Counted from the first letter of the stretch, positions 22,954 to 33,840 are shown. The stretch is 64,000 nucleotides of DNA from Saccharomyces mikatae IFO 1815 (GCF_947241705.1 NC_079270.1:1031439-1095438), one strand, 5' to 3'. Numbers and translations: made by a program. Notes: generated from the sequence alone by a model not told the origin.

Positions 22954-23232
22954 GTTAGCAATGGATTATGTAAAAACACCTGCACTGCAAATTATTTTAA
23001 AAATCACGCTAAAGAAGAAACAATGCGCCTAATATAAAAAAAGGTTACTGTTTAACGTCGAATTTATAACTAGCAGTAACGACAGTATTTTTCTCTGGAT
23101 TATAATTCCAGGAATATTGTTGGGGTGCAGAGATTTAACACTGAGTATAATTTAGATCGTATATCATTATGAAAAGTTTTATTTACAAACAAGTGAAGCA
23201 ACGCTACTGTAGTAAAATATCCTTAATCTCAT

Positions 23233-24261
23233 CTAAATACCGAAACGGTACTGAGTCTTCGAAGTGTATACTTTGCCGCGCTTCAAAAGAACACAATCTC
23301 TCCATTCATCACGGTTAATGGCATCAACATATCTGCCTTGTTGAACGGCAAATCCCGATCTTGGTACAAATTTGCCACATAGATTGTCACCAGTATACAG
23401 ATGGACTGTTGGTTCTGTCGTGGAAACCTCAAAGTGGAGATGCGACTCTGGATGATAGGCCTTGAAAACGGGAACCAACTTGTTTACACCCACAGAGTCG
23501 GTAGACTTCAAATTTTTGTTGGCATCGATAATGAAAGTGCAATCAAACACAGGTTCATTATCCTTCAAAACAGTAGGTTCAGCAGAATCAAAAGTAGCGA
23601 TATTCCTTTCAACGAACTTTCCGGTTGGAAGTAATGCCCCCTCTGTAACATCTAGCGATTTGTTCGAGCAGACCCTAACTTCGGTACCACATATGGACTT
23701 TTCATTCTTGACCTTGTTCAGGTTGAAATAAGAGTGGTTGGTCATATTGATTGGTGTAGCATCTCCGCGAACCAGCTGCGCTTGATATTCCATGTCCAAA
23801 GTCATCTCAGCGACATTCAAGGTGTATTTTACTGAAACTTCTAAATCACCGGGGAATTCATTTGGGTTGGGTTGGGTATGATCATCCAACAACTTGAACT
23901 TAACAACGTAAACTCCTTTGGAAGGATTCTCGACAGGACCTGCTGTATACTGCTTGAGGTTCAAAGAACTGACACTGCTGTGATTTGTGTTACCGCAATT
24001 GTTAACAGTCAACTTGTGAGGACCATCTTCCAAACTGAAAATACCCTTGGCAATACGGTTGGCATAACGACCGACGGTAGCACCCATCATATTACCATCT
24101 GTTAAATAGTCTTCTACGTTTGAATATCCTTGAACAACCGATTGATTATTTACCCTCAAATCCACTAGAGTAGCACCAAGTGGTGCGATGGTGGCTTGAA
24201 ACCTTTTTTCATCACCAATTGTGATCACTCCGTATTTGTTATTGCTGTCACTGTTTGTCAT
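23233..24261 (-). CDS. Aldose 1-epimerase family protein (YNR071C-like)
   Basis: A 342-residue cytosolic protein of the galactose mutarotase fold, the same length as S. cerevisiae YNR071C and related to YHR210C and the C-terminal half of Gal10. The family interconverts alpha and beta anomers of hexoses. Visible motifs: [10 protein letters not shown] near residue 65, NLNK following TNHSYF (catalytic His near 185), [10 protein letters not shown], and the C-terminal GRYVDAIN. In well-studied mutarotases the catalytic base is a glutamate two to four residues before this last motif; here that position reads Gln (Q307). It may therefore have weak or altered activity. It sits next to the polyol transporter and dehydrogenases, divergent from the transporter. 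Confidence 0.88.
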   Translation of the reverse strand: MTNSDSNNKYGVITIGDEKRFQATIAPLGATLVDLRVNNQSVVQGYSNVEDYLTDGNMMGATVGRYANRIAKGIFSLEDGPHKLTVNNCGNTNHSSVSSLNLKQYTAGPVENPSKGVYVVKFKLLDDHTQPNPNEFPGDLEVSVKYTLNVAEMTLDMEYQAQLVRGDATPINMTNHSYFNLNKVKNEKSICGTEVRVCSNKSLDVTEGALLPTGKFVERNIATFDSAEPTVLKDNEPVFDCTFIIDANKNLKSTDSVGVNKLVPVFKAYHPESHLHFEVSTTEPTVHLYTGDNLCGKFVPRSGFAVQQGRYVDAINRDEWRDCVLLKRGKVYTSKTQYRFGI

Positions 24262-25401
24262 TTGTTGTTTGTTATATATTTGTTGTTCTTTTTTCGCTGT
24301 TTGTCATATAACTTGATCAGATAAGCTATCAAAACTCAACCTGATTCCTATTTATATGTCTTAAAGTATTCTTGGTACGTAGAAAATACTTTCGTTTTCA
24401 TTACCTATTGCTGTACCTCCCCGCATTAGAATAGGTTATATCAGAAGCACGGGGTAGAAAGTTTATTTCATGGTACCACTTAATGTGCTAGGCTGTCAGA
24501 TATTTCTGGTTGATTTCCTTATGATCAGTCAGCTACACAACGGAAACATAGTAAACAAGAAGGGAAAACATTAAGTGTGTTCATCTTACACACTGCCTAT
24601 AATATTACTGTGGGGGTTTTACGAATGTACGTAAGATAGTAAGTATTTTGGGGGCTCGTCCTATTCAAATTATGAAAGAATCTCATGTACTTCCCGCGCG
24701 ATTGCGTGATTATATTTTGTATCCCCGTTCATATTCTTCTTTATATCGCCCCTTATGACAATTACCCCAGCAGTTTTATTGAGGATTCTTCGCATCTTAC
24801 AGCAAAATACGTACCGGAAATGAATTTTTCTATTCTTGTAGATAGTTTATGGTTACTTTCCGATGTCACCCTTTTTGCAGCCAAAAAATGTGCTTTTTAT
24901 TAACTTTAAGGTTGCGTTTCGGACTAAGTACTCAAAACTTAAAAAATAATAAAGTGGGGGTGAAAAATAAAGTTTGCGTGGATTGGGTGGCGGGGTACCA
25001 AAAATATGCATATGAAGGCACTTAGGCACATCATTATATAACATTCCGGCCCAAGATGATGACGTAAACGTTCGAGGATAAAATTACATAATGGTGTATT
25101 AGACTCCTATTCTAAAAATGATCAAAACCCGTAGAGCCTAATGAAAGGAAAGTGACTAGTAAAAAATATCATGCTAGGTAAATATGAACGGTGACCTCCT
25201 TGCCATCGAAGTTTATCTTTCCGGTGGTGGGCGCACCTTACTGGTATAATAGTCCATATATTTATGGGAAAATATGGGCAACGGAAGGTATAAAGAGGGA
25301 AGGTTGGATAACACAATTTTCTTCCGCGACTGATGGTATTTTAGCAACGCTCTAAGACAAAATAAGAAAAGAAAAGAATAAAAAAAAATTATATCTCTAA
25401 A
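24262..25401. other. Divergent promoter between epimerase and HXT-type transporter
   Basis: 1.1 kb with no gene. It serves both divergent genes and could co-regulate them. The A-rich leader directly before 25402 fits a yeast 5' UTR. Confidence 0.5.
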
Positions 25402-27093
25402 ATGAGTTCATCTATTGATAGTGATGCAGGGATTCAAGGTGCTTCTTCTGTTGAAGTTCATGTCGCACCGCCTGTGGAAAAAGAGTGGTCTGATGGATTT
25501 GATGACAATGACGTTTTAAATGGGGATTCAATAGAGCCTCCAAAGAGGGGACTTCTAGGTTACCTCGTCATCTATTTACTCTGTTATCCTATATCCTTTG
25601 GAGGTTTCCTACCTGGTTGGGATAGTGGTATTACAGCAGGTTTCATCAACATGGACAACTTCAAAATGAACTTTGGATCCTACAAGCACAGTACTGGAGA
25701 GTACTACTTAAGCAATGTTCGTATGGGTCTTTTGGTCGCCATGTTTAGTGTCGGATGTGCTATAGGGGGTGTCTCTTTCGCCCGTTTTGCCGATAAGTTA
25801 GGCAGAAGGCTAGCAATTGTGATTGTGGTATTGGTATATATGGTTGGTGCCATTATTCAGATCAGTTCAAACCATAAATGGTACCAATACTTTGTCGGTA
25901 AGATCATTTACGGTCTCGGTGCTGGTGGTTGTTCGGTGTTGTGTCCAATGCTTTTGTCGGAAATAGCACCCAAGGACCTGAGAGGTGGGCTTATTTCATT
26001 GTACCAACTGAACATGACCTTTGGTATTTTCTTAGGTTATTGTAGTGTTTATGGAACAAGGAAATATGACAACACTGCACAATGGAGAGTGCCTCTCGGG
26101 CTTTGCTTTTTGTGGGCCCTGATTATCATCATTGGTATGCTATTGGTCCCAGAATCACCCAGGTATTTGGTCGAATGTGAAAGACATGAGGATGCATGTA
26201 TTTCGATTGCCAAGATTAACAAGGTTTCACCAGAGGATCCATGGGTACAGAGACAGGTTGAAGAAATCAACGTCGGGGTGCTCGCCCAAAAGGAACTAGG
26301 AGAAGCATCATGGAAGGAACTTTTCTCAATTAAAACAAAGGTTCTTCAACGTTTGATTACAGGGATCCTAGTGCAAACCTTTTTGCAACTTACCGGTGAA
26401 AACTACTTTTTCTTCTACGGAACTACCATCTTCAAATCTGTCGGGCTTACTGACGGTTTTGAGACCTCAATCGTTTTGGGTACCGTGAATTTCTTCTCCA
26501 CTATCATCGCTGTTATGGTCGTCGACAAGATCGGTCGTCGTAAATGTCTATTGTTCGGTGCAGCTGGAATGATGGCTTGTATGGTTATATTTGCTAGTAT
26601 CGGGGTGAAATGTCTTTACCCCCATGGCCAGGATGGTCCCTCTTCGAAAGGTGCAGGTAATGCTATGATTGTGTTCACCTGCTTTTATATATTCTGCTTC
26701 GCAACAACATGGGCACCAGTCGCTTATATCGTGGTTGCTGAGTCGTTCCCTTCGAAGGTCAAGTCCAGAGCTATGTCCATTTCAACTGCATTCAACTGGT
26801 TATGGCAATTCTTGATCGGTTTCTTCACACCATTCATTACCGGCTCGATCCATTTCTACTATGGTTATGTGTTTGTTGGATGTTTGGTTGCCATGTTTTT
26901 GTACATATTCTTCTTTTTACCAGAAACAATCGGTTTATCTTTGGAAGAAATCCAATTACTGTACGAAGAAGGTGTGAAGCCATGGAAATCCACATCTTGG
27001 GTTCCACCATCAAGGAGAGGAGTCCATTCAGAAGAGACTGAGACTCAGGATAGAGATTGGAAGAAAATTTTTGAAGTTTTCAAAGGCTTCTAA
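25402..27093 (+). CDS. HXT17: Hexose-transporter-family polyol transporter (HXT13/15/16/17 group)
   Basis: A 563-residue, 12-segment sugar porter in the plasma membrane. Members of the HXT13/15/16/17 group (564-567 residues) have been shown to carry mannitol and sorbitol. Visible family motifs: GWDSGITAGF after segment 1, RFADKLGRRLA between segments 2 and 3, the PESPRYL motif (residues ~250-256), VDKIGRRK between 8 and 9, and the C-terminal PETIGLSLEEIQ. The N-terminal ~50 residues are acidic and cytosolic. It starts at the first ATG in an A-rich context. The neighbours YNR071C-like and MAN2 match the HXT17 locus on chromosome XIV, hence the symbol; HXT13/15/16 are near-identical alternatives. 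Confidence 0.9.
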   Translation: MSSSIDSDAGIQGASSVEVHVAPPVEKEWSDGFDDNDVLNGDSIEPPKRGLLGYLVIYLLCYPISFGGFLPGWDSGITAGFINMDNFKMNFGSYKHSTGEYYLSNVRMGLLVAMFSVGCAIGGVSFARFADKLGRRLAIVIVVLVYMVGAIIQISSNHKWYQYFVGKIIYGLGAGGCSVLCPMLLSEIAPKDLRGGLISLYQLNMTFGIFLGYCSVYGTRKYDNTAQWRVPLGLCFLWALIIIIGMLLVPESPRYLVECERHEDACISIAKINKVSPEDPWVQRQVEEINVGVLAQKELGEASWKELFSIKTKVLQRLITGILVQTFLQLTGENYFFFYGTTIFKSVGLTDGFETSIVLGTVNFFSTIIAVMVVDKIGRRKCLLFGAAGMMACMVIFASIGVKCLYPHGQDGPSSKGAGNAMIVFTCFYIFCFATTWAPVAYIVVAESFPSKVKSRAMSISTAFNWLWQFLIGFFTPFITGSIHFYYGYVFVGCLVAMFLYIFFFLPETIGLSLEEIQLLYEEGVKPWKSTSWVPPSRRGVHSEETETQDRDWKKIFEVFKGF

Positions 27094-27531
27094 TTGATCG
27101 TTGGGATCATATTCTTGCCGTTTTAGGCAGCATTGTATATTATGCTCTACATATAAATGTGTAATTTTAATTTGTGACGAATTTATGAAGGTCCACGAAG
27201 CTATGAAGATCGATACCCTTACATGCTGGTATGTGTTTACCACCTGAGCACCAGTTTATTCAGAAAACAGTATTATGTCTGATCGTTTCCTTTTTTTCTA
27301 CAAAGCGAAAGGAGAAAGCTTAATGTCTGTGATGTGAATATCGAGGGCGATGGCAGTGACCAACACAAATATGTGTGTTATTGAGTAGTTATTAAAAATC
27401 ATCGAGAATGCATTGACAGGTATATAATACGTTACATGACTAAACAAAATAATATAAAAAAAGTACAAAAACACATAATCTATCCCAGATATCTGCTCAT
27501 TACTATCCAGGCACGCGGATCGCTTTCTAAA
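27094..27531. other. Convergent 3' region between HXT17 and MAN2
   Basis: 438 bases between convergent genes, holding their 3' UTRs and poly(A) signals. Nothing else seen. Confidence 0.5.
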
Positions 27532-29040
27532 TTACACCTGGTCTAGAACTTCGTTCACAGCGGCAAGTGGTCCTTTATCATAAACAACTTCTAGCGAGTG
27601 AGTCAATTGCGCAACAAAGTCCTTGTTATCACGAATTTCAGGGCTGAAAAGGACCTCGATGTTAAGTAGCTCGTGAGGATCCTTACCACCCTTAACAGCA
27701 GCAGCCTTCAAGGTATCTGCCATGGGGTCCTCAATTTCGAATGGTTTGCCGTTCATGTCGACACCGGTCAAATAACGGAACCATCCAGCCACACACACTG
27801 CCAACAACTTATACTTGCCGTTAGGCTTGCGCAACTGCTCGTAGATCGAAGGTAAAACGTACTTGGGCATCTTACCTGAGCCCATCAAACAGATACGTGC
27901 AACGGTGTCCTGAATTGCTGGATTGGAGAATCTCTCCAACACAGACGCAGTGTATTCTTCGAAATCCACGCCTGGCACCTTAGGTAACAATGGGATGACT
28001 TCCTCACGCATCAAAACACGGATGTACTTGTTGATGGTTGGGTCGTTGACGACCTCGTGTATATAGGTGTAACCGGCCAAGTATCCAAGGTATCCCATGG
28101 CTGAGTGCCCACCGTTAAGCAGACGCAATTTCATCAGTTCATAGGAATCGACATCCTTGACAACTTGAACACCGACAAGTTCCCAAGGAGGACGGCCGTC
28201 AGAAAAGTTGTCTTCAAGAACCCATTGGATGAAAGGCTCTGCAACAACGGGACATTGGTCCTTAATTCCCCAAGTGTCAGTGACGTACTTGCGCTCCTTG
28301 TCAGTGCAACGTGGTGTGACACGATCAACCATACAGTTAGGAGAAGTAACCTTCTCTTCGATCCAGGCAGCGAACTTCTCATCCTTCTTTAACTTGGCAA
28401 ACGCAACAAGCATAGCCTTGACTGTGATACCGTTTTGAGGCATGTTGTCACAGGACATAATGGTGAAGGGAGTGAGGCCTTTCTTGTAACGCAGCAATAG
28501 AGCCTCATATAGGTAACCGTAGAGAGTGGCAGGATTCTCTGGATGATTCAAATCGTTGACAATTTCCGGAGCATCGGTCATTAACGAGTTTGTTGCTTCA
28601 CTATGGTAATAACCGTTCTCGGTAACGGTTAGAGAAACAATATGTGTATCTGGGTTGGCCATCTTTTCGATGACAGCCCTTGGATCATCGGGTGCGTACA
28701 TGTATGCGGTGATGGAACCGACAATGTAAGCGTTGGTTTCCTTGATACCGCGCTCTACAACTGTGTATAGACAATCTTGGGCTTTCATAGCATCGCGCAT
28801 AAGGGCATCTGCCTTCATTAAACCAACACCACATATTGACCAGTCCTTCAAGCTGTGATCCTGCATCAAACGGTTCATGAAAACGGCCAAGTGGGAACGA
28901 TGGAATGCACCAACACCTAGATGAACAATACCCTGTTTAACGCCTTCTCTGGGGTAAGTTGGTATTGGAAGGGTGGATTGAAAACTCTTGAGAGTTTTTG
29001 CATTCAAGCTGGTAGCTGTTTTTTCATTGGACTTTGTCAT
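27532..29040 (-). CDS. MAN2: Mannitol 2-dehydrogenase (long-chain polyol dehydrogenase)
   Basis: This enzyme oxidises mannitol to fructose with NAD+ in the cytosol. It has 502 residues, the length of S. cerevisiae Man2 (YNR073C) and Dsf1. The N-terminal Rossmann part begins near residue 37 (GIVHLGVGAFHRSH). The long-chain mannitol dehydrogenase signature KLRLLNGGHSAMGYLGYLAGY near residues 306-326 contains the catalytic Lys and the Asn/His pair. The start is the first ATG of the frame, behind a pyrimidine-rich leader on the coding strand. It is convergent with the HXT gene and divergent from the sorbitol dehydrogenase. Mannitol import and oxidation feeding fructose into glycolysis is the natural reading. 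Confidence 0.92.
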   Translation of the reverse strand: MTKSNEKTATSLNAKTLKSFQSTLPIPTYPREGVKQGIVHLGVGAFHRSHLAVFMNRLMQDHSLKDWSICGVGLMKADALMRDAMKAQDCLYTVVERGIKETNAYIVGSITAYMYAPDDPRAVIEKMANPDTHIVSLTVTENGYYHSEATNSLMTDAPEIVNDLNHPENPATLYGYLYEALLLRYKKGLTPFTIMSCDNMPQNGITVKAMLVAFAKLKKDEKFAAWIEEKVTSPNCMVDRVTPRCTDKERKYVTDTWGIKDQCPVVAEPFIQWVLEDNFSDGRPPWELVGVQVVKDVDSYELMKLRLLNGGHSAMGYLGYLAGYTYIHEVVNDPTINKYIRVLMREEVIPLLPKVPGVDFEEYTASVLERFSNPAIQDTVARICLMGSGKMPKYVLPSIYEQLRKPNGKYKLLAVCVAGWFRYLTGVDMNGKPFEIEDPMADTLKAAAVKGGKDPHELLNIEVLFSPEIRDNKDFVAQLTHSLEVVYDKGPLAAVNEVLDQV

Positions 29041-30132
29041 TTTTGAAGTTTTTACTTTTCTTCTTTTTTTTCTTTTTTGTTGTTGTTGTTATTGATATCA
29101 CTTTTATGTGTTGAGATTAAGAGAGAAGTATAAAACCAAACAATTGCACAGTTGGAATCAGCTATTTATATGTGAAGTTGAACGATATCTAAAATTTCGA
29201 GACACTAACTCCCCCACATCTTTTCCCCTGGAATATGATGCTTCCCAATTATAGTTAGCTAACATAATACGGTGAATAAGTGTTGGTCATTTTTCAAGAA
29301 GACGGTGCATCTATGTATTTCACCCGTTACCTCGCAGTTAGTAGGGAGACTTTAATGCTTGCTTGATGCTTGCCGTAAAGCTAATGCAATGACGTATTAT
29401 TATGGTGTGTGCTGCAACCAAATATGGCGGGCTAAAAATAAAGAGAAAGTGCATGCGAACTAGACCATTGGTGGGGCAAGTTCTGAAAGATTTTTATGTC
29501 CGTGCCAAGGAGGGAGTGATTAGGTGGTGGGATAACGCGGGGTAGAACGACTCAGGCACAAAGGCAAAAAACCAACAAGGCACGGGAACAGGCACGAAGG
29601 CTACCCCACGCTGCACCACGCGCGATACCTTATTTTTCCAGGAGAAACTGCAGGAAGCTTAGCTGTAGGTACATGCTATGTATGGTACGCAATGCATAAG
29701 TTCTCGGGGATGATTCTTGGTAAGCAACAAACAGATTATGTTGAAGTTGGCTAGCTACGTATAGCTTCAGCATACATCGGCCTATCTCAGGGATGCACAA
29801 TGAATGAGTCTCGTCTCTTTCAAGGACTGTCTTCTCAGCTGAAAATTATTTTGCTTTATTTTTTTCGACATCCAGAGTTTATAATACTGTATTTATTTCC
29901 GGCATCGTATCTCCTTTCTCCGGTCAAACAACGCCACTACGTCAGCCCTCTCATCTCATTCATCACCCCAGTTATGATAAACTTAAGATGACAAGTAGGC
30001 CTTTCTCATTTCAGTGGACTAAAATTTGACGTATAAAAGAGTTAAACCATTCAACGTTATGAAAAATAGCTTTCAAGTGAAAATGAAACCATTGAATACT
30101 TGACAAGAAAAACCAAGAAATTACAAAAAACC
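29041..30132. other. Divergent promoter between MAN2 and SOR
   Basis: 1.1 kb without a gene, containing several runs of C (CCCCAC and CCCCTG types) of the kind bound by Adr1/Mig1-like zinc fingers, and an ATAAAAGAG stretch near 30034 that could be the SOR TATA element. The shared location suggests the two polyol dehydrogenases may be co-regulated. Confidence 0.4.
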
Positions 30133-31206
30133 ATGTCTCAAACTACTAATCCTTCTGTTGTTTTGAGAAAAGTCGGCGACATCGCCATCGAGCAAAGACC
30201 AGTTCCTACCATCGAAGACCCCCATTACGTCAAGTTAGCCATTAAAGCTACTGGTATATGTGGTTCTGATGTCCACTACTACAGAAGCGGTGGCATTGGA
30301 AAATACATATTGAAGGCACCTATGGTACTTGGTCATGAGTCGAGCGGAGAAGTTGTGGAAGTTGGTAACGCTGTGACAAGAGTCAAAGTCGGAGACCGTG
30401 TGGCTATTGAGCCCGGTGTCCCTAGCCGTTACTCTGATGAGACCAAGGAGGGTAGGTACAACCTTTGCCCACACATGGCATTTGCAGCCACTCCTCCAAT
30501 TGACGGTACTCTTGTGAAGTACTATTTATCTCCGGAAGATTTTCTTGTGAAGCTACCGGAAGGTGTTAGCTATGAAGAGGGAGCCTGTGTCGAGCCACTA
30601 TCTGTCGGTGTGCACTCTAACAAACTCGCAGGAGTTCGCTTCGGCACCAGAGTTGTTGTATTTGGCGCAGGGCCTGTGGGGCTGTTAACGGGAGCAGTTG
30701 CGCGTGCATTTGGTGCCAGTGACGTTGTTTTCGTTGATGTGTTTGACAACAAGCTACAAAGGGCAAAGGATTTCGGTGCTACAAACACTTTCAATTCTTC
30801 CAAGATTCCTACTGACAAAGCCCAAGAATTGGCTTCTGAAGTAGAAAAGCTTCTAGGCGGAAACCATGCAGATGTGGTGTTTGAATGCTCGGGAGCAGAT
30901 GTTTGCATTGACGCTGGTGTCAAAGTAACCAAGGTTGGGGGAACGATGGTACAAGTTGGTATGGGCAAAAATTATACCAACTTCCCAATCGCTGAAGTTA
31001 GCGGCAAGGAAATGAAGCTAATTGGATGTTTCCGTTATTCGTTTGGTGATTATCGCGATGCGGTGAACTTGGTTGCCACAGGAAAAGTTAATGTCAAGCC
31101 ACTAATAACGCATAGATTTAAGTTCGAAGATGCAGCTAAGGCCTATGACTACAACATTTCCCATGGTGGAGATGTAGTCAAGACTATAATCGCCGGTCCC
31201 GAATGA
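30133..31206 (+). CDS. SOR1: Sorbitol (L-iditol) dehydrogenase
   Basis: This medium-chain zinc alcohol dehydrogenase oxidises sorbitol to fructose with NAD+. The ATG at 30133 gives 357 residues, exactly the S. cerevisiae Sor1/Sor2 length, so the 11 codons upstream, which lack an ATG, are excluded. Visible: catalytic zinc ligands in GICGSD and GHESSGEVVEVG, EEGACVEPLSVGVH, the NAD-binding GAGPVGLLTG, and the acidic VDVFDNK that selects NAD over NADP. SOR1 and SOR2 differ by very few residues, so the symbol is nominal. In S. cerevisiae, SOR genes sit beside HXT15/HXT16 on other chromosome ends. Here it completes a mannitol/sorbitol cluster. Confidence 0.92.
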   Translation: MSQTTNPSVVLRKVGDIAIEQRPVPTIEDPHYVKLAIKATGICGSDVHYYRSGGIGKYILKAPMVLGHESSGEVVEVGNAVTRVKVGDRVAIEPGVPSRYSDETKEGRYNLCPHMAFAATPPIDGTLVKYYLSPEDFLVKLPEGVSYEEGACVEPLSVGVHSNKLAGVRFGTRVVVFGAGPVGLLTGAVARAFGASDVVFVDVFDNKLQRAKDFGATNTFNSSKIPTDKAQELASEVEKLLGGNHADVVFECSGADVCIDAGVKVTKVGGTMVQVGMGKNYTNFPIAEVSGKEMKLIGCFRYSFGDYRDAVNLVATGKVNVKPLITHRFKFEDAAKAYDYNISHGGDVVKTIIAGPE

Positions 31207-31773
31207 GAAGGCAATTTTTTTCAAGTTTTTATATTATGAAGTATGACAACATTGGTTTGCCGATGTATTTTTTTTTTAAGTAGATCAGTCTATCACGGTT
31301 CTTGGGTTTGTTCATATGTATTTATAAACGTAGATGAACAGAGATAGTAAACTGTATATAAGGGCAATTAAAAATTGTTGAGATATTCAATAATAGTGAA
31401 TAAGTTAGAAACACCACCTTCACAGTAATGAATAATTTTTTGTCCTACAAAATACTATATACTATAAAAGAAAGTAATCTAGGATTTATTGTCAAGAATA
31501 ATTTATCTGCACGTTTACTAAATATCTCGTTTACCCAAAATAACCACGAGTTGAGTATGATAGTATGAATTACACGGGTTCTTTGTTTAATGGCAACTTT
31601 AGGTTTTAGGGTCTAGAAATGGATGTCACGCTGGACGAGGGAATCTAACGAAGGTTACTTTGCTGTATCACACTAATTTAGTTAATACTGAGCCAAATAT
31701 ATGGTTACATACCACAAACAATTACTCTTGCACCACCTTTTTCATGAAGAACATGATTCATTGATCTACATTT
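31207..31773. other. Intergenic region, SOR to Zn2Cys6 regulator
   Basis: 567 A/T-rich bases with the SOR 3' end and the regulator's promoter. No gene seen. Confidence 0.5.
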
Positions 31774-33840
31774 ATGAACAAAAAGAAAGCAGTAAGAAGA
31801 AACAAGGCTATCAAAGCATGTTTGAATTGTAGAAGAAAGAAACAAAAATGCGATCAAGCAAGACCTCAATGTTATCAATGTCGTATCCGAAAAACAGAGT
31901 GTGTTTACTTGGGAGAAAAGGCGGATAAAAATAGTATATCCATCCCCAACTCTATCCTAGATACAACCCCTTTCGATATTAATCACGTGGGTTCGAAAGA
32001 CAATAGTTGTAAAAGTGAGGAAGCAAATCCTCTAGTAGGAACTAAATTTATATTCCAAAAAGAGGATAAATGGCTGGCTTGTGGTGTAACCTCTATGAGG
32101 ACAATATTTCATTTGCATTGCAACAGTAAGATTAATGGATACTTCACAACTCCTTGGAAAAAACTTAAGCAAGAAAGGAATATATGGAAGGCTAAGAATA
32201 ATTACTCTTCTCAGTTTGACTGGTCTTTACTGGGTGAACCAAACATATTGAGAAATGGCGAGTCACTTATCGATGCTGTCTGTAGGGTCTTACCTTCTTA
32301 CGAAGAGGTTGAGATGCATTTACAGAAATACTTTAGCGATACAATGCATAAGACTTTTGAGATAGTGGATCCGAAGAAGATTATGCAAGATTTTCGCTCA
32401 TATTTTATCAAGGGTTTTTTAGACGAATCTACAGGCTATCATTCAATTAGCACATTTGTACCAGCCGATACTAAAAATTTCTACCGTGTAGTTGTCATTC
32501 TCGAAATCCTGCGTATCTCATTTTATGTGGATATACCCAAGGAGCTGGATTTTTTTTCTAGATATTTAACTTCCTCCGCTTCTGAGAAGGCCTTCAACCT
32601 GGAAAAACTCCAGTGTGTCATGCTAAAAGCTTGTTATTTGGATTTCACAGCCTCCACTGGAGGTGACTTTTCCAGAATGAACATGCTCATCCAAATGGCT
32701 TGTTCGATTGCAATAAATCTAGGACTACATACCGATATAGAGGTACCGCTGTGTTCGAATGAGAAGTTCTACATTGAGAATTTATGGTGGTGGGTTCTTT
32801 ATATGGATATACAGGTGTCTTTTAATATTGGTGTTCCATTACAAATTAGTGATATCAGCTCTAGTAGGCTAACATCTTCTTCAAATAGGAACAGGCAAGA
32901 CCGCCTTTTCAATAATTCCATACTCATGCTCAGAAAAGTTATGGAAAAGATATATGATAAGAATTCTGCTCCAAACATTAAACTACTTATATTGGAAATC
33001 AAGGACTTCATATCTAGTAACTTTCATCCTCTTCCATTCTATATGACGCCCGCAAACTATACTTTCATGGAGAGCCTGGAAATTCATACTTTGCTATACC
33101 TATTAACTACAATATTAGACTTGTCAAACCTTCAAAGATATTACTTCCATGAGAATAGCCCTGAAACATTCAATACCACAATACAGATCTCGTTCACTTC
33201 CTTGTATATATCAATAACCGTCCTTAAAAGCTACTTTAAGATGGACATTTCTGCCCCCGGTCATAAAGCAGTCATGAACTCCAAAAAACTACCCCCGCAT
33301 CTGCAGTTGGGCGCTTGGGCTACTTACCATTTACTTGGAAGAGTTATTTACGAAACTTATGGATTACTTTTTTCTACTCTCCAGGGTTCAGCAACTGCAT
33401 CTTCTCCCCAAGAACTGCACGTGTGTGACTTTTCTATAGGTTCATTGAACATTTCTGGTGATTATTTTGTTAGCTTGAAGGCGGTTAGCCAAATGTTAAA
33501 CTCGATATTTGATATGCTATATTCAAGTGATTGTAAAGAACTCTTGATAGTACTTAAAAGATCATATTGCTTTCTCGTTATTCTTTCGTTAGAAAAAATT
33601 AGCCGCGCCATACTCAGAAATGGAATTATGGCTAAAGAGGTAGCCGAATTTCAGGAATCCAAAGGAGAAGATAAGGATGAATCTGTACAACAAGATGACA
33701 AAGAAGAATCCGCTACCATTAAAGCTTCAGATCAGGCAACAGGCCTTTTCTGGGATCAATATGACGCTTCTATAAGTGCATGGGTTGACAATGACTTGGA
33801 ACCAAGTCTCTCAGAATGGTTCGGAAACTTTATTGAATAG
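31774..33840 (+). CDS. Zn2Cys6 transcription factor, unassigned
   Basis: A 688-residue nuclear regulator. The zinc cluster is at the very N-terminus: C16-x2-C19-x6-C26-x6-C33-x2-C36-x6-C43, preceded by a basic stretch and followed by a short linker. A fungal-specific transcription factor domain is visible around residues 285-380, with helices such as MLIQMACSIAINLGLHTD and a WWWVLYMD segment. The C-terminus (residues ~625-688) is acidic and could be an activation domain. I cannot match it to a named S. cerevisiae gene, and the equivalent chromosome XIV locus has no such gene. It lies between the polyol genes and an ABC pump, all on the plus strand, so it may control either. The frame is intact. 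Confidence 0.85.
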   Translation: MNKKKAVRRNKAIKACLNCRRKKQKCDQARPQCYQCRIRKTECVYLGEKADKNSISIPNSILDTTPFDINHVGSKDNSCKSEEANPLVGTKFIFQKEDKWLACGVTSMRTIFHLHCNSKINGYFTTPWKKLKQERNIWKAKNNYSSQFDWSLLGEPNILRNGESLIDAVCRVLPSYEEVEMHLQKYFSDTMHKTFEIVDPKKIMQDFRSYFIKGFLDESTGYHSISTFVPADTKNFYRVVVILEILRISFYVDIPKELDFFSRYLTSSASEKAFNLEKLQCVMLKACYLDFTASTGGDFSRMNMLIQMACSIAINLGLHTDIEVPLCSNEKFYIENLWWWVLYMDIQVSFNIGVPLQISDISSSRLTSSSNRNRQDRLFNNSILMLRKVMEKIYDKNSAPNIKLLILEIKDFISSNFHPLPFYMTPANYTFMESLEIHTLLYLLTTILDLSNLQRYYFHENSPETFNTTIQISFTSLYISITVLKSYFKMDISAPGHKAVMNSKKLPPHLQLGAWATYHLLGRVIYETYGLLFSTLQGSATASSPQELHVCDFSIGSLNISGDYFVSLKAVSQMLNSIFDMLYSSDCKELLIVLKRSYCFLVILSLEKISRAILRNGIMAKEVAEFQESKGEDKDESVQQDDKEESATIKASDQATGLFWDQYDASISAWVDNDLEPSLSEWFGNFIE

